Below are positions 28,261 through 41,669 of a DNA stretch of 64,000 nucleotides, in pieces. The notes under the pieces are model-generated. The model searched no databases, was not told where the DNA came from, and saw only the letters and a program-made list of their open reading frames with translations. The translations under genes were made by a program, and so were the position numbers. Within the stretch, counting starts at the first letter, position 1, and the number at the start of each line of letters is the position of its first letter. The stretch is from Trichoplax adhaerens (taxonomy: Eukaryota; Placozoa; Uniplacotomia; Trichoplacea; Trichoplacidae), in assembly GCF_000150275.1 (NCBI RefSeq), contig NW_002060955.1, positions 164,886 to 228,885 of the forward strand. Direction: 5' to 3'.

Positions 28261-31200
28261 ATAATCGACTACTGTATGAATTTATTTAATCAATTCATAT
28301 TTATTGATTGATTCCTGCGTTATAATTCAATACACTTGTAAGACAAAAATTACTATTAGTATTAAATATAACGTTAGCTGTTAGCATGAATCTAAATAGC
28401 CAGAATCAAGGCAACAATTATATGCAATAGTCGGTTAGCAAGCAAATTTATTCATAAAATATTGATTTCTTTATCATTCTGTATAATCCATAAGAATTTG
28501 CTTGTCTCTGATTGAGAACTAACTAATTCCTTCGGTTGTTAGAGTACTTTCATGTGTCATAAATACTAGATTAATTTTTTTATTATGTTCATTCATTAAA
28601 ATTAAGTTCAGTTTTTTATAATATATCATTGATAAAATTTCTATAAAAATAATTTGTTCTTCATTATGATTCACTACATGACGAGAATAAGATTGTTTTA
28701 AAATTTACTTTCATGTGTAGGATTGGTAATTACTGAGATTGGTGTTAAAATTCCAATTAGCTGGTCTATTAATGCTAAATAGCTATCGAAAGTTATATTG
28801 GCAATTACTACCGATCATTACGGATAACGTATAATAGCTAATGATAGGACATTAGCTGCAATATGGCATTAATACAGTACAAGATCACTAAATGTAATAG
28901 ACTTATTACGGCAGCACTATCAGTATCTGATTATTTTATAGCCGACAAACTAATATAAAAAACACATCGATTTATAAGTAAGCTATTTGTCATGGAAGTA
29001 TATGATTAATTACAACTGTAACATATTAATGTATAATTCGTAACAATAATGATTGGAATAGGTAGCCTATAAATAAAAAATAAAATCGCTAGCTAAAATA
29101 TACGTTATCGATGCCTCAAGTTATTCATTACTCATTACGTTATCTAACATATGGTAATACTTACTTATGCGCTACTAAATTTAATTTGCGTAAGATACGC
29201 ATCTTATTTCAAGATTTGTATCCATTAGACTTACATTTATAATTGAAAGCCAACTGTATCAGTATTGTATGAAAATAGTTTTATCTATTTAATTATTAAT
29301 TGACTCCTGTAATACATATTTTACGAGTAAGTATTTGAGTCAAAATACCAAAGCTAAAATCATTGAATATTAAAAATTGAAATGCTTCAGTATATACATT
29401 AAGAATCAGTAAATTATAATTTAAAAAAAAATTGTAAGAATTGATGAATAATCTATTTATTATCTTGATAAGTGTGCCTTAATAATTGCTAATTAAAGTC
29501 AATCTATTATTTCTGAAGCTACGCATTACAGTTATTAATTTATATGTTTTATTGGATTCGTAATCATAATTTTCCTATGACTTAGTAAGACTCGATGCGT
29601 GTCGTGTTCGACAAATAATATCTTCAGCAGACATCCTTCCTTTTTAAGGTTTCGTAACCAAGTTAAAATTGTAAGTAGGTTTATTCCCTGTTAAGATCTA
29701 TAATGGTAAATGATACTTGATATACAAACCTACTGTAACTTAGTGTAACTCCATGAGTACAATTTCTACAGATTTAGTTTATTTTTCTTGTGTGTTTTTT
29801 TTTCATCATCTTGACATCATAAGACTAGTAGGGCGATAGAAGCTTAAAATATTACAAAAGCTCACAGGTCAATTGTTATTAGTTATGTAGCTTTAGCCTA
29901 CGACAATCGCTCAGACTCATATTAATTTGTACACTTATATGCTCGCAAGTAGTGTCACTGTTTCATGAGATTTTAATCAGCTGTTATTTACAACGTCATT
30001 CAAGCTCGAGATAACAAGGCTGTCAATATGTAAAATTTATTAATTGATGCTCATTACATCTGGCTTGAAATTCCATACCACTGCGTACAAAGTAAAGTAA
30101 ATAGAGAATCAGAAACACTGTAGCTCTCGCAAATACTAGTTAATTATAGGCTACTAATTGATGACTTTATGCCTTCACTATTTCAAATTAAATTATGAAC
30201 TACAACCAGAAAGTTGTTATAATAGCAGTTGATGATAAATAAAGCAATTTCTATGTATGCGTCATGAAGTAGAAATAAAGACCGAATTTGTTTCGGGGAT
30301 GTCAGCAATATATCACCTTCTTAAATATCAAGATAGAGATGCATGATAATTCGTAATTTTTAACTAATGCTACTATAAATAAAAATGGCTGCTTTGCAAT
30401 ATAATGAAAATCTTCAATCTATCTCGTAATTATAAGCGGTAGTGTTTTTAATCTGATAACACTCTATATTATTATTCAGGCATCGGACTACCAATCAAAT
30501 CGTTAAATAATTTTTAAATGATGTTATAATAAATGAGTGACTTGATAAATAATACATTGCATAAAAATGTTAGCCCAGCAATATTATCATGCATATCCTT
30601 AGACATTGAAATACGAAGTAATTTTCGATACTATATTTGATTATAGAATACTAGTATATCGAATTTGATGGTAAGGTAGTAGCAATTATTAAAAATTATT
30701 TTAGTTTTAGGACTAAAAAACTGAAGTAGTAATAGCAGTGTAATATACCCCCAAAGCTATATTCAATGCCCTATATCTTCAATTAATATATAATTCATGC
30801 ATTTTTTACTCCCTAATAACAGAAATAATTTACGGAACAATAAATTTAATGTAGAAACTCAAAATCTCCATTCAATGAAAGTTTTAATTTTTATTTCCTT
30901 GTCTTAAGCGATTTTGTTAATGATCGTAAAGCTACATCCAAAATGAATTTTATTTAAGAAATCGATTCTTTAACAATTGTGTCGAACGTTTAACTATATG
31001 TAAGTAATATTCTTCCAAGAAGAATCCGCTTTATGTAAATCGGCTAATTAATCTAAATTAACAGGTTCTAGTACTTTAAATTTTATGTAACTACACTGTC
31101 ATTGTTTTAAGCATTGAAATGCTTAAAACACAAACTATCGTTTTTTTAGGGGGCATTTATTAGAATTAGCGAAGGTGCTGCAATGTTTGCTATATCAGAA

Positions 31201-31969
31201 TAATAATCCTTAATCAACTACATTGTGATGGTATTTCCTGAATATTTTCAATCCCTAACAGAAAACTGGCATATAACCAAAATAAACCATAGCTAAACTC
31301 TCCCGACCAACCTAATGAGAATTACTGCATTTGCTACTATCAATTGCTACATCATTCAAAACAAGTAGACTTACTGAAGCTAATCTGAATGCTGAATAAT
31401 TAAAATGAATGAACTGGTTTCCTAATCAATTTGATACCAAATGGATGCCAATTGATTCGTTTTAATGAACTGTAATTTAGTGTAATTTGTATTCTTTAAC
31501 TCTTGTCATTACCGACCAAGTCTGATCGGATCTTAGCGCTTGATCAATAGCAATGCGTTCTTGGCATTCTTAAGTTTTTACAATTAATTAATGATGAACA
31601 ATAGTTGACCATTAAAAGGATTTATAGCATTGTTTAATCCTCAAGATATACATTAAATTTACCATAATAGACATACGTATTATACGCATATCTAGCCCAA
31701 TAATCTTTAGCATTCTTGTCATGCCCATCCAGCAAATTATTTGCATAAACTATTATCCGCGAACATTACTGACTACTTTATATTTTTATTATAAATAATT
31801 CATAGATAGTTGTTGAATACGTTATGTGTTATAGTATTATTTAAGAATATCATTATAAGGCACAGCAAGGATGATCACTTTTCTGTATCAGTCAGTGCAA
31901 GTATTCAAATAAGTTGGAAGGATCATCTTTATTTATCTGCTACAGACTGCGAATCTTGTTCGATTAATC
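28261..31969. other. Spacer between genes D and E, 3.7 kb
   Basis: AT-rich DNA with no arrestin exon, RNA gene or repeat that I could identify. The gene E promoter must lie at its right end. An open frame running into the start of gene E (31810-31992) is out of frame with it and is not a coding extension. Confidence 0.6.
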
Positions 31970-34013
31970 ATGGGGAAATTAATTTCTTTTGATATTGTTT
32001 TTGCTAACCAACCACCAATTTTCTACTCTGGTCAATCAGTGAGCGGAACTGTCATAGTAAACTTGAGAGATGCTATGAAAATGAGAGGCATTAGGGCCCG
32101 AATCCACGGACGAGCTTACAGCCATGTTGAAGTACAACAAACACGTGAATATGATGATGGACAAGGAGGAACTCGAACTGAATCTTATACAGAGTATTAT
32201 CGTGAATATGAGACTTATCTTGACCATCAGGTCACTATTTTTGGCAAAGGTAGACTATTCTAACTATTAAGGAAATTTTTATTAGCCACTCAATAATAAA
32301 TATAACAATTTGATGCTAGTAACACATGTTTAAGAAGTTTTTATGCCCTTTTGTAGAAGTAGGAGATCGACATGGTCAAAATCCAGTATTGCCTGCCGGA
32401 CAGCATGCATTCAATTTTAGCTTTGTCTTGCCTCCACATCTTAAAATGCCATCATCGGTAGAGCTTGGCCATTGCAATATTCGCTATATGATTGTCGGAA
32501 CAATTGATAAACCATGGAAATTTGACCATATCGCCAAGAGAGCTTTCACGTTATTGGAATCTATCGATTGCAATGACCCCTCATTGAGCGTACGTACAAT
32601 TATTTATAGGCACTTTATATACTAAAACAATCTAATTTCAACTTAAAAAGAACTAGAATATTCTACATTACTATTGAGTTTCGAGATTTTGGAACCAATG
32701 TAGGAGAGCACTATTAATTTTCTTACTGCAAATAGCATAAAGGAAAAGTGTTGCACGCGCTCGTCAATTCATGCAGTATCTATGTAGCGGCTGAGCATAG
32801 ACTGACATTCATAATTTCTATTACTGCCTTACAGCAAAGACCGTTTCCGCTCCAAAATGAAAAATTTCTATGTTGTCTTTGCTGTCAATCTGGCCCACTA
32901 AAAGTTACGGCTAATATTGATCGTTGTGGCTACTGCCCAGGGGAAGGGATTTTACTTAATGCTGAATGTGAGAATTTAACCAACAGGGCCATGAGAGGAA
33001 TAAGAGCCAAATTGGTTCGCCTTGTGAAATGGAAAGCTCGAGGTATGGAAAAATTTGAAGCTAACGCATAACGTTCTAACATATTGCTATTTATTGCCTA
33101 TTAAACTAGCCTTAAATTTGTAATTAACTGATTATTCTGTGTAACTAGGGTACAATGATCACAGGAGCTCCGATTACTTTGAGATTAAATCACCAGGAGA
33201 GATTGCGGAGGGCCAGTCATTTAGTTGGAGTAATCAGCTAATTCAAATTCCAGCTGTCACTCCAACAATTACCTCCTGTGGATTAATATCAATCAAGTAC
33301 GAATTTCAGGTAAAATCATATCGAAAATAACTGTAAATAGTTCAGAACTTAAAGGAGATTCTTATCAAAATTTAATACCTAGATTGCTGTTATTGTTCCT
33401 GGCGGGATTAATTTGAATCTTGTATTTCCAATAACTATTGGAACGATTCCTCTAAGACCTTCAGGAATGGCAGGTATGTCAATATACCTTACAATATTAA
33501 TTTAAGAGTCAAGATTTTAAAATACAATGCCTTGATATGTTTACATCAGCATATCTTTGTTGATTTACAAAATTTCTGTAGCTTCCGCAAAGCATATACC
33601 CTATTTTAAAGTAATAGTGCACTGTAGTAGTCTTAAGCTGAAATGTACCCTGTATAACCACTCAAATGCATATTTTTTATCCGATAAATTCAGCATCAGC
33701 ACCCTACTACCGTGAATCAATCGATGGTGCTATGGAAATAAGAGAACATGATGACAGTGAATATGTAATGGGCGGCCTAACCTTCGCTCCTATGTACGCT
33801 TATGCTAACAATTACCAACCCAGTCTGCAACAAGGCGGGCCACCAGTTCCTGCACAACCTCCTGCACAACTTCCTGTACAACCTCTTGCACAACCACCAT
33901 TACAGCCTCCTCCAATTATGCAACCACCTCAACCCACAGCTCAATACCCACCTGAAAATCCAGCACCTGTAGTTCAATATCCTCCGGGACCGCCACCATC
34001 GAATATGGCTTAA
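31970..34013 (+). CDS. Gene E: alpha-arrestin with long proline-rich tail
   Basis: Six exons: 31970-32249, 32357-32589, 32835-33042, 33149-33309, 33383-33473 and 33694-34013; the joined frame is 430 residues. The N domain is residues ~5-170 (MGKLISFDIVF; GQSVSGTVIV; DAMKMRGIRARIHGRAYS; then MPSSVELGHCNIRYMIVG). Exon 3 opens the C domain with QQRPFPLQNEK, CCLCCQSGP and DRCGYCPGEG. Exon 4 has PAVTPTITSCGLIS, and exon 5 closes it with FPITIGTIPL. The tail (from ~residue 325) has APYYRESIDG where relatives have PPSY, then FAPMYAYANNYQP. About 65 Pro/Gln-rich residues follow, built on loose repeats of QPPAQ/QPPLQ and ending PPGPPPSNMA. PPxY itself is absent, so any ligase binding would depend on the degenerate APYY or on proline-rich (SH3/WW-type) contacts. 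An AATAAA lies at 34412-34417. It faces gene F, its closest relative, tail to tail. Confidence 0.92.
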
Positions 34014-36982
34014 GTATGGACTGTAATTAACTTACGCGAATACATATTGAAAGAGTCAAAATTTTACTGATATGTACCGAGAATTTAGCCAATATAAAAA
34101 AGTCAGATGTAGTAAGTGTGGTGGACAAGAAACTAGAGATACGTTTCTGCTATACCTTCAACTTTGCTTATTTCATTCCAACATTTTTTAGTCATAATAA
34201 GCGTAGAAACCATTTTTAGAAAAAAACTCCTAAAATATACCATATATGAAGCGAATATAATATTATCTGTGTGTGCCATAGTGTATCTTAATCTGATGTG
34301 TTTTGAACCACGTTGAGGTTTAATGATGTACATTTATCACGTAGCTAAATGTGCAAGCAATAGTATTTAGTTCTTTTCATTTTATTGCCTTTCAACTTTA
34401 TAAAAGATTTTAATAAAGAACTTTGTGCTAAAAATAACTTTACTGCTTTAAATTTATTAACCAAATCGTAAAACTTGATATAAACTCAGGATTTACATAG
34501 CACGGTCGATAATACAATGTACGTAAATCAATTCATCAATTTAATTCCAGACGTCAAAATACCTCATACAATGTAGAGTTTTGATCTTATTAATTTTTCA
34601 TTTCCGTTACGTTTTTTTACGTTCTACGAATTGCGGCATTAGAGGTATTATGACTTTCCTTAAATTTACTTTCAAATTGTGTTGATTATCTACTATAGCT
34701 AACAATCGTTGACTACTCTTGTAACTTAAAAGTAGTTATCGCTCATGAAACTTTTCTTGTTTTATGAAATGTTACAGAAGGCTTCGTAAACAAATCTTTG
34801 CTATTAATTCATGACATAATCAATCAGAACTGCTTATCATAAATAAATACAGTAGTGACTTACAAAATTTATTGATGATTTAGACGTTCTCTACCTTGAA
34901 ATTGTTGAAGTAAACAAATTGATTTCAAGAATCTTGTACAGTTAAATACTTTTATTTCTAAAGATTTCTGAGTTTCGTATTATTGTTGTAGATCTTATCG
35001 ATTTTCTAGAACGATACATTCATATGCAGTATAATTGATGATATATAAGTATGACATTAAGCAAGAAACCAAAAGATAGATGATGATATTGAGGTTTATC
35101 ATCCATTAAAATAAATTAATACACCGAGTAATGTCCGCAAATTTTCGAGTATTTTTACCACAATCTCATACCCTCTAGAATGCCACTGTCTAATTAATAA
35201 TGAAATGGCAGCTATTCACAAATTTATGTTTAGAAACCTTTATATTTCCGTAATTAAAGCAGTCTATGCCATAGGCACCCTCTATAATTACAAGCTAACA
35301 ATAATTATCAATTGTGGGGTATAAGCCGGAGTAAGAGTATCAATTGGTATTTCCACAACAGGCTTGTTATGATGCGCCCAATATTTGATTATAAGGTTAG
35401 CTATGTTTGATACAGTTAGGTTATTAAGAATAGATATTATCGTGATGCTAATATTAGATGGTTGATAATTACTATATTAGAAATTTTTGATCACTAATGT
35501 TAACCCGTTAACTAATTATAATACAAGATATACATGACATGAAAACACTGTAACTATGAAGATGCCCAACACCGAAAGGTGCTGAACGTAAGTAGAATAG
35601 TAGTGATATCTTAAGTAGAATGATTTAGATTATAGAAGATGATGATGTTCTATTTGAGAAAAGTATCCTGCTTGATGATTCAAGTCTGATTGTAGATTAA
35701 CGGAGTTGTCATAAATGGATTTAGCGAGATATGTTTAAGAACTGTAGAGATGAGCCCAGAGAGGGAGGAAGAAACTGCACTGTACTTTGAGCTCGGAATA
35801 CTTTAGATTTTAGACTAGATTCTTGTAGTAAATAATTATTACTCTACTAATCTTAAAACCTTGTAATAAAAGCTTTTTAGAAAATACCCTTTGGCTAAGA
35901 TCACATTCGACTCGCCGTCAAATATTCAGAAAAAACTCTAGGTACTTAGAAAAGAAAGTAATAGTCTCGCACTTATGAGTATAACTTACTAATGCAATCT
36001 CCGTTAACTAAATATACTGCAATGTACATTATATACAGATAGCTATTCCATTAAAAAGTAATAATATTGTTGTAATTAAAAGATCCGAAAAGCTATGATT
36101 TATGTATGTCAATAACTACGATAGCAATTGATCTCATAATCAAACAACAACGCATCATAAGCTGAAATTTTACGGTACTAGCATAAAAAAGTAGTACAGT
36201 AGATATTATTTGCCGTCTACTGCAATTGTTATTCTTATACATAATATATAAACACATAGTTGTAAAATTTCCTCAACGAGCTAATAAATTAATTTTTCAC
36301 CGCTACATCCCTGAAGGTTTTGTAGGAAATAAATTCTTATTTCTAGATAACATAAAGATATTCATCTATACAGGGTTCACAATTAATAGAGCAGGTTTAT
36401 GACTTTATTTACGTTCCAACTAATCCTCTTGCCAATTTAATTAAAAGAATTTACCAATAAAATCACAGAATTGTTACATTAAGCAGAACATGCAGGAGAA
36501 ATTTCAGATCTCTATCTACATATCTATGTTTTAATTTAAAAATAGCACTCTTGTCTAGTTAGTATTGAAGCTGAAAGATGAATTTGAAGATAAAATTGCG
36601 GTAGAATCAATTGACTAATAAAATTTACTGTAATCGCACTTTAAAAGTAGATGGACATTACCGATCGCCAGCTTCTACTAATAATAATAAGCCAAAATAA
36701 TGCAAGATAGCAATTTCCAGTATTTGTTAATTAAAAATCTGAATAGCTAATTCTCGCGAGTAAATAATGAACATACATCTACAATAAGTAATTCAAATCG
36801 ACAAGATTCAAACTTCTCTAATATTTTAACTACAAATAACGAATAATATGCGTATTTCTTGTTACCCCAAATGAAGATATTTCTTGAATAATACCATAGG
36901 AGTATAAAATGCGTCATAAAATTTCGCAGTAATATAACTGTATTACTAGCCAAGTATCACTTCAAGAATAGCCTAGATCCGT
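34014..36982. other. Spacer between the convergent genes E and F
   Basis: This 3-kb interval is where the array changes strand. It carries the candidate poly(A) signal of gene E (34412-34417) and the 3' flank of gene F. I saw no coding exon, transposon end or long inverted repeat at the switch point that would explain how the orientation changed. Confidence 0.6.
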
Positions 36983-38943
36983 TTATGACATAGCAGGCTT
37001 TTCCGTTGATGGATTACTTGCAGGAAGTGCTCCAGGAGGCGGAGGTTGATAGTTACTAACAAATGAATACATGGGTGCGAAATTTCGTTCACCCATCAAA
37101 TAGTCAGAATCATCACTATCTTTAATATCAGTGGCACCATCCGCACAGGCTAGATAACTAGGTGGAGGAGCCATTGGCATACTAGCGCCTGCTATATTTA
37201 TCAATCGAAAGATATCAAAATCAGATATAAAATGTTAATTTAAACAGTTAAACAAAAAGTCTAGTATAAAGCATACTCATACCAGCCCCTATAGCAGGTG
37301 GAGGAGCACTGCCTTGCCCTAGTGGTGGAGGAATACCGCCTGGTCCTAGTGGTGGAGGAGCACCACCTGGCTGCAATGGTGGTTGCATACCCATCACTCC
37401 AGGCAATGGTTCTGCACTAGGCATTACAGTTCCAGGAGGTGGCATTTGTATTGCTGTTGGTTGTGGAGTGTAGCCATAATTTATTCGCAAAGGGATGGTC
37501 CCAATAACAATCGGGAAGGAGCAATGCAAGTTAATGCCGTGTGGCACAACAACAGATATCTATCAACAAAAGGTTTGCATAAAAATGATTATTATTTTCT
37601 AAGGGCAAAGAGTAGGATTTTAAATACGGTATGTAACCAATACAACTATTAGCAAAGTCAGTATTAATAACCTGAAATTCATACGTGACAGATATTATAC
37701 CACATGATGTTATTGACGGTGGAATAGAAGGAAGACAAATAAGCTGATTGCTCCAATTAAACGAACCACCTTCTTCGATTTGTCCGGGAGATTTTATTTC
37801 AAAATCAGTGCGAGTTCGACGTTCGGAGTGTCCTAACGAAGCATGCAATCGAATTTTAAAGTTTCCATCATTGTTATTTTCTTAAAAAGGCAATCTTAAT
37901 TTTTTATTAACCGCGAGCTCGCCATATAATCAATCGGTTTAATCGGGCACGCACGCAGTTCATAGTTCTATTTGTTAAGTTTTCGCATTCTGCATTTAAC
38001 AGAATTCCTTCGCCAGGACAATAACCGCAGCGATCAATGGAGGCTGTCAGCTTAAGAGGTCCTGATCTGCAACAACAGCAGCACAAGAACTTCTCATTTT
38101 GAAGTGGAAAAGGTCGTTGCTAGCCACAAATAATTCAGTCATGGAAACATAACGTTAGTTAAATAATTAATTGAATTTTTTCTAGTTCTAACTAGTCACT
38201 TTAACTACAAACTGGAATCGACTACTTTTATGAACGGATCAATACTCACCACCAATGATGGTTCGTTAACATCAATAGATTCTAAGAGTGTAAAGGCCCT
38301 TTTAGTGACATGATCAAATTTCCAAGGCTTATCGATGTTTGAAGTAATCATATAGCGAATGTTACAGTGGTAACCATTTTCGAAGGATGAAGGCATCCTA
38401 ACATTAGTCGGCAACATAAAATTGAAATTAAAATCATATCTTCCGGCAGGTAGAACTGGGTTATCACCGCTTCGATGGCCAACCTCTGTTAAAGTAAGCA
38501 AGTAATCATACTACATATTTATAAAAATTCGAATAGCATGTTACAAAAGTTATCATTTATTAGAGTGGATACCAGCAATCGGAAGTTACCTAAACTGGCT
38601 GTATTTGATTTATTTCGAATATACTACATACAATAATGACAAGAATAATTGAATATTACTTACCTTTACCCCACAAAGTAACTTGATGATCTAAATAAGT
38701 TTCGTATTCGGTGTAAGTTTCAGTATAAGTTTCAGTTCTACTTCCACCATTTCCATCACTTACTGAACGAGTTCTCCTCACTTCGACACGTGAATAAGCT
38801 CGACCATAAATTCGAGCACGTACACCTCTCATCTTCATAGCGTCCCTTAAGTGAACAACTACTGTACCAGAGACAGACTGTCCAGAAACAAAGACTGGGG
38901 GATTATTTGTAAATATGATATCATAGCTGATTAATTTTCCCAT
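36983..38943 (-). CDS. Gene F: alpha-arrestin with PPSY and a Pro/Gly repeat linker
   Basis: Six exons, in transcript order: 38943-38664, 38485-38250, 38119-37912, 37832-37672, 37559-37283 and 37191-36983; the joined frame is 456 residues, the longest in the window. The N domain is very like gene E (MGKLISYDIIF; GQSVSGTVVV; DAMKMRGVRARIYGRAYS). Exon 3 has CCCCCRSGPLKL and DRCGYCPGEG. Exon 4 has GHSERRTRTDFEIKSPG and PSIPPSITSCG. Exon 5 closes the C domain (FPIVIGTIPL) and then continues for about 60 residues of Pro/Gly-rich linker with three GxPPP-type repeats (GGAPPPLG, GGIPPPLG, GSAPPP). Exon 6 carries the PPxY motif PPPSYLACADG and then FAPMYSFVSNYQPPPPG. The exon 3 donor (G|GTTAAT) is weak but keeps frame and gives the standard 208-nt exon. 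PPSY indicates a ligase-recruiting adaptor. Confidence 0.92.
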
Positions 38944-41669
38944 GGTCGGTGGCGCTTTTTAATTCAGCACTAAGTAAAGAAGAAATAAAAGATTACACTT
39001 CAATAATCAGCAAGTTAGTTAATTATACAACTTTTAAAAGTGCCTAAAACTATTTCACGTTAATTTCATTATCATTACTTATAAAGCGCTACAAGTATTA
39101 ATGCGGGTGGCTGCAACTCTTATCGTGCTATCAATTTATGAAATGTTCAAGTACATTTACACATATTGCAGCCATTCTATCAAACTTGGAAAATGGCAAA
39201 GCATTACTGTAAGATGTGCTGTGAATATCCAAAAACAGATGTAAACTTTTCCAAGGTCCAATCAATACGTCTAAATTAAAGGTATAAGGATACTAAAGGA
39301 TATGTTACAGAAAACGTCTTTAACGACAATGCTACTCAGATTGTTGTCAATAGTAGTTATCAATCATGAGCCATAACAAAACTGGATATATGGAAAAATT
39401 TTATATAATATTTTAAATTTATTATTGGCTTTTAAACCTAAGGTAAAGGTTTATAAATAGAAAGTTAAGAGCAAATTAATATATTACTAAGTCGATATTC
39501 CTTTGAAGGGATTAATATTAAAATCTATTCTAATTACAATTAGTCTATTTAAACATAGATTCACTCGCTAGAACGAGTCTTGTTTGATTGGCTTCTTCAA
39601 AATGTATATAGTATTGTAGCACGATTACCCACAATTCCGTACGTAACATATACCAATATTTAAATTCATGAAATTGTCAATTTCATCAAGAAATCATTCC
39701 CTAGGATCAGTCAACTTTAGTAGACATTCATTGTTGTAGATACTTTATGAAGTATTTATGGAAAGGTGAAATTCATGGCTTTTATTAATCTATTAATCGA
39801 TTTTACTATTCAAAACAGTACCATTATTCCATTTTGTATTTTGTGTTGATCAACACTGTTGATAAATAATTACCACTAGAATATATCTCGTTGGTTACAC
39901 TATGCATACTTCAACGTTACTTCAATAGCCATATTTACTAATCCGTAGCGCAATATTGGTAATCACAAGGTACAATTTGTTAGGATAAGCTTAAAGGATC
40001 GGCTAGTATTACTGCGAACCATGAAGCGGCGAATACCGTAAACATTGTAAGTATGTATATTAAGGCTTTATCTTGTAATGTCAACATAGCACAGTAATTA
40101 CGTAGATACCGCAGTATGAAACATAAGCACATGGGCAGTATGGTAATCAAGGAAGAAAATCGTCCTGTAGAATGTGTGATTAATTAGTAATAGAATTTTT
40201 TCGGTTACTGTTACTTTGACAATGACCATTTTGCATCGTTATGACACTGAAGTGTAAACTACAATAAGAATATGTTGGGTCGATGCCACAGCAATAATTA
40301 TCCAGTAACGCAAATAGAAGAAGCAGCTAAGAACTCCCAGACTGGTATCCAGTAATGAATCTATAGATACAGTCTACATTCTCTTTACATACAGTACTTT
40401 TTTGAGAGAATTTCAAAAGAGATCATAATCCCTACACTATTTTTGTACTAAGGAACAGAGAGACAAAATGAAGATGTGGATGTAGAGTATCCTATTACAT
40501 CTCTCTATCGACTAATACCACTCGATGGTAATCATGTTAACGCCTCCGTATAAAAGAAAACAAGTACAGAAAGTGAACTAATGCTATCGCAGCCTTTGAG
40601 CTTTGTCACTTTGTACGCACATGTGTAGTCCTTTGCTTAAGTTAAGCCTTAGCCAATTGATCCTCTACATTAATTTTGACGTTCGATAAAATTATGAACA
40701 ACACGATGGAGGGATAATGTCAATAAAGAACTTTTCCAGACTGCTCCTATAACGTAAGCGATGTCATTGGCCTTGTTTAAGGTAGAACAACTGCAATAAG
40801 ATTGATGATTGCGATTAGAAACTAGGCCACAATCAAAATCACTTATCAGCTACGGTAGTGTATCACCACTGTTGCAAGAGAATCAAGTGATGATAATAAG
40901 AGCCTGTAGGAAAAGCCTATTTTTTTATTATTATTATATCGTACTTTACTGTCAATAACCATGCTGTAAGTCAATACTTGAAAGTATCGCGATTTCTTTC
41001 TACTTTTATAAGCATACAACCGTTAAAGCGATCGTATCCATTCTTTCACGTTGAAATTGGAAACGTAAAGCGTCTCCATTGTCGATAATTCATTCCATCA
41101 AGCAACAAGAAGAGACACTCCCGTATCCATTTGACAACATAAAGCTTGATAACATGAAAAATTTCGGCACGGTAGTTGCCCTTCCATCAAAGAATAGCCC
41201 TTTCGAATGTCGATAGAATCAAAAAATCCTCTGTTGATTGCCTCCTACCTTTACTTCTCTAGGGTAATTCTGCAAGTAAACAGGCCTAACAAGGGTCTAG
41301 CTTGAAATCTCGATTGCTTGGAATTGATTGATAAGCTGGAAAGAACGTTGTAAGAAACCCGGCAGCCTCCTTAACGTTGAATAGTAGCGATGCTTTTTTC
41401 AAGGCCTAAACTGCAGCAATCGAAAATGATCAATGTTGTATGAAAATTAATACCGTACAGACCTAGAAACGACATGACAACACCTACTGGAAGCCAAAAT
41501 ATGGGTTGGCCAACTTGGATCGGCGGATACCTTGGCAACGTCGTCAGTGTCAATGCCAATGCGCCCCAACCCATCCGACACATGAGCCAATCGATTTCAG
41601 CAGAAATTTCTTTTCAATTCCAAACTTGTATGGAATTCGATCCCATCTAGACGCTGAGCTCATTCGAAG

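Noticed and set aside
37383-37652. + strand 89-codon open frame opposite gene F exon 5
   Set aside because: It is antisense to the low-complexity Pro/Gly linker of gene F, whose codon bias creates a shadow frame.
41371-41583. Hydrophobic - strand frame as a membrane protein gene
   Set aside because: Short, with no upstream or downstream exons. The overlapping + strand is equally open, as expected in a locally GC-richer patch; kept only as part of the island description.
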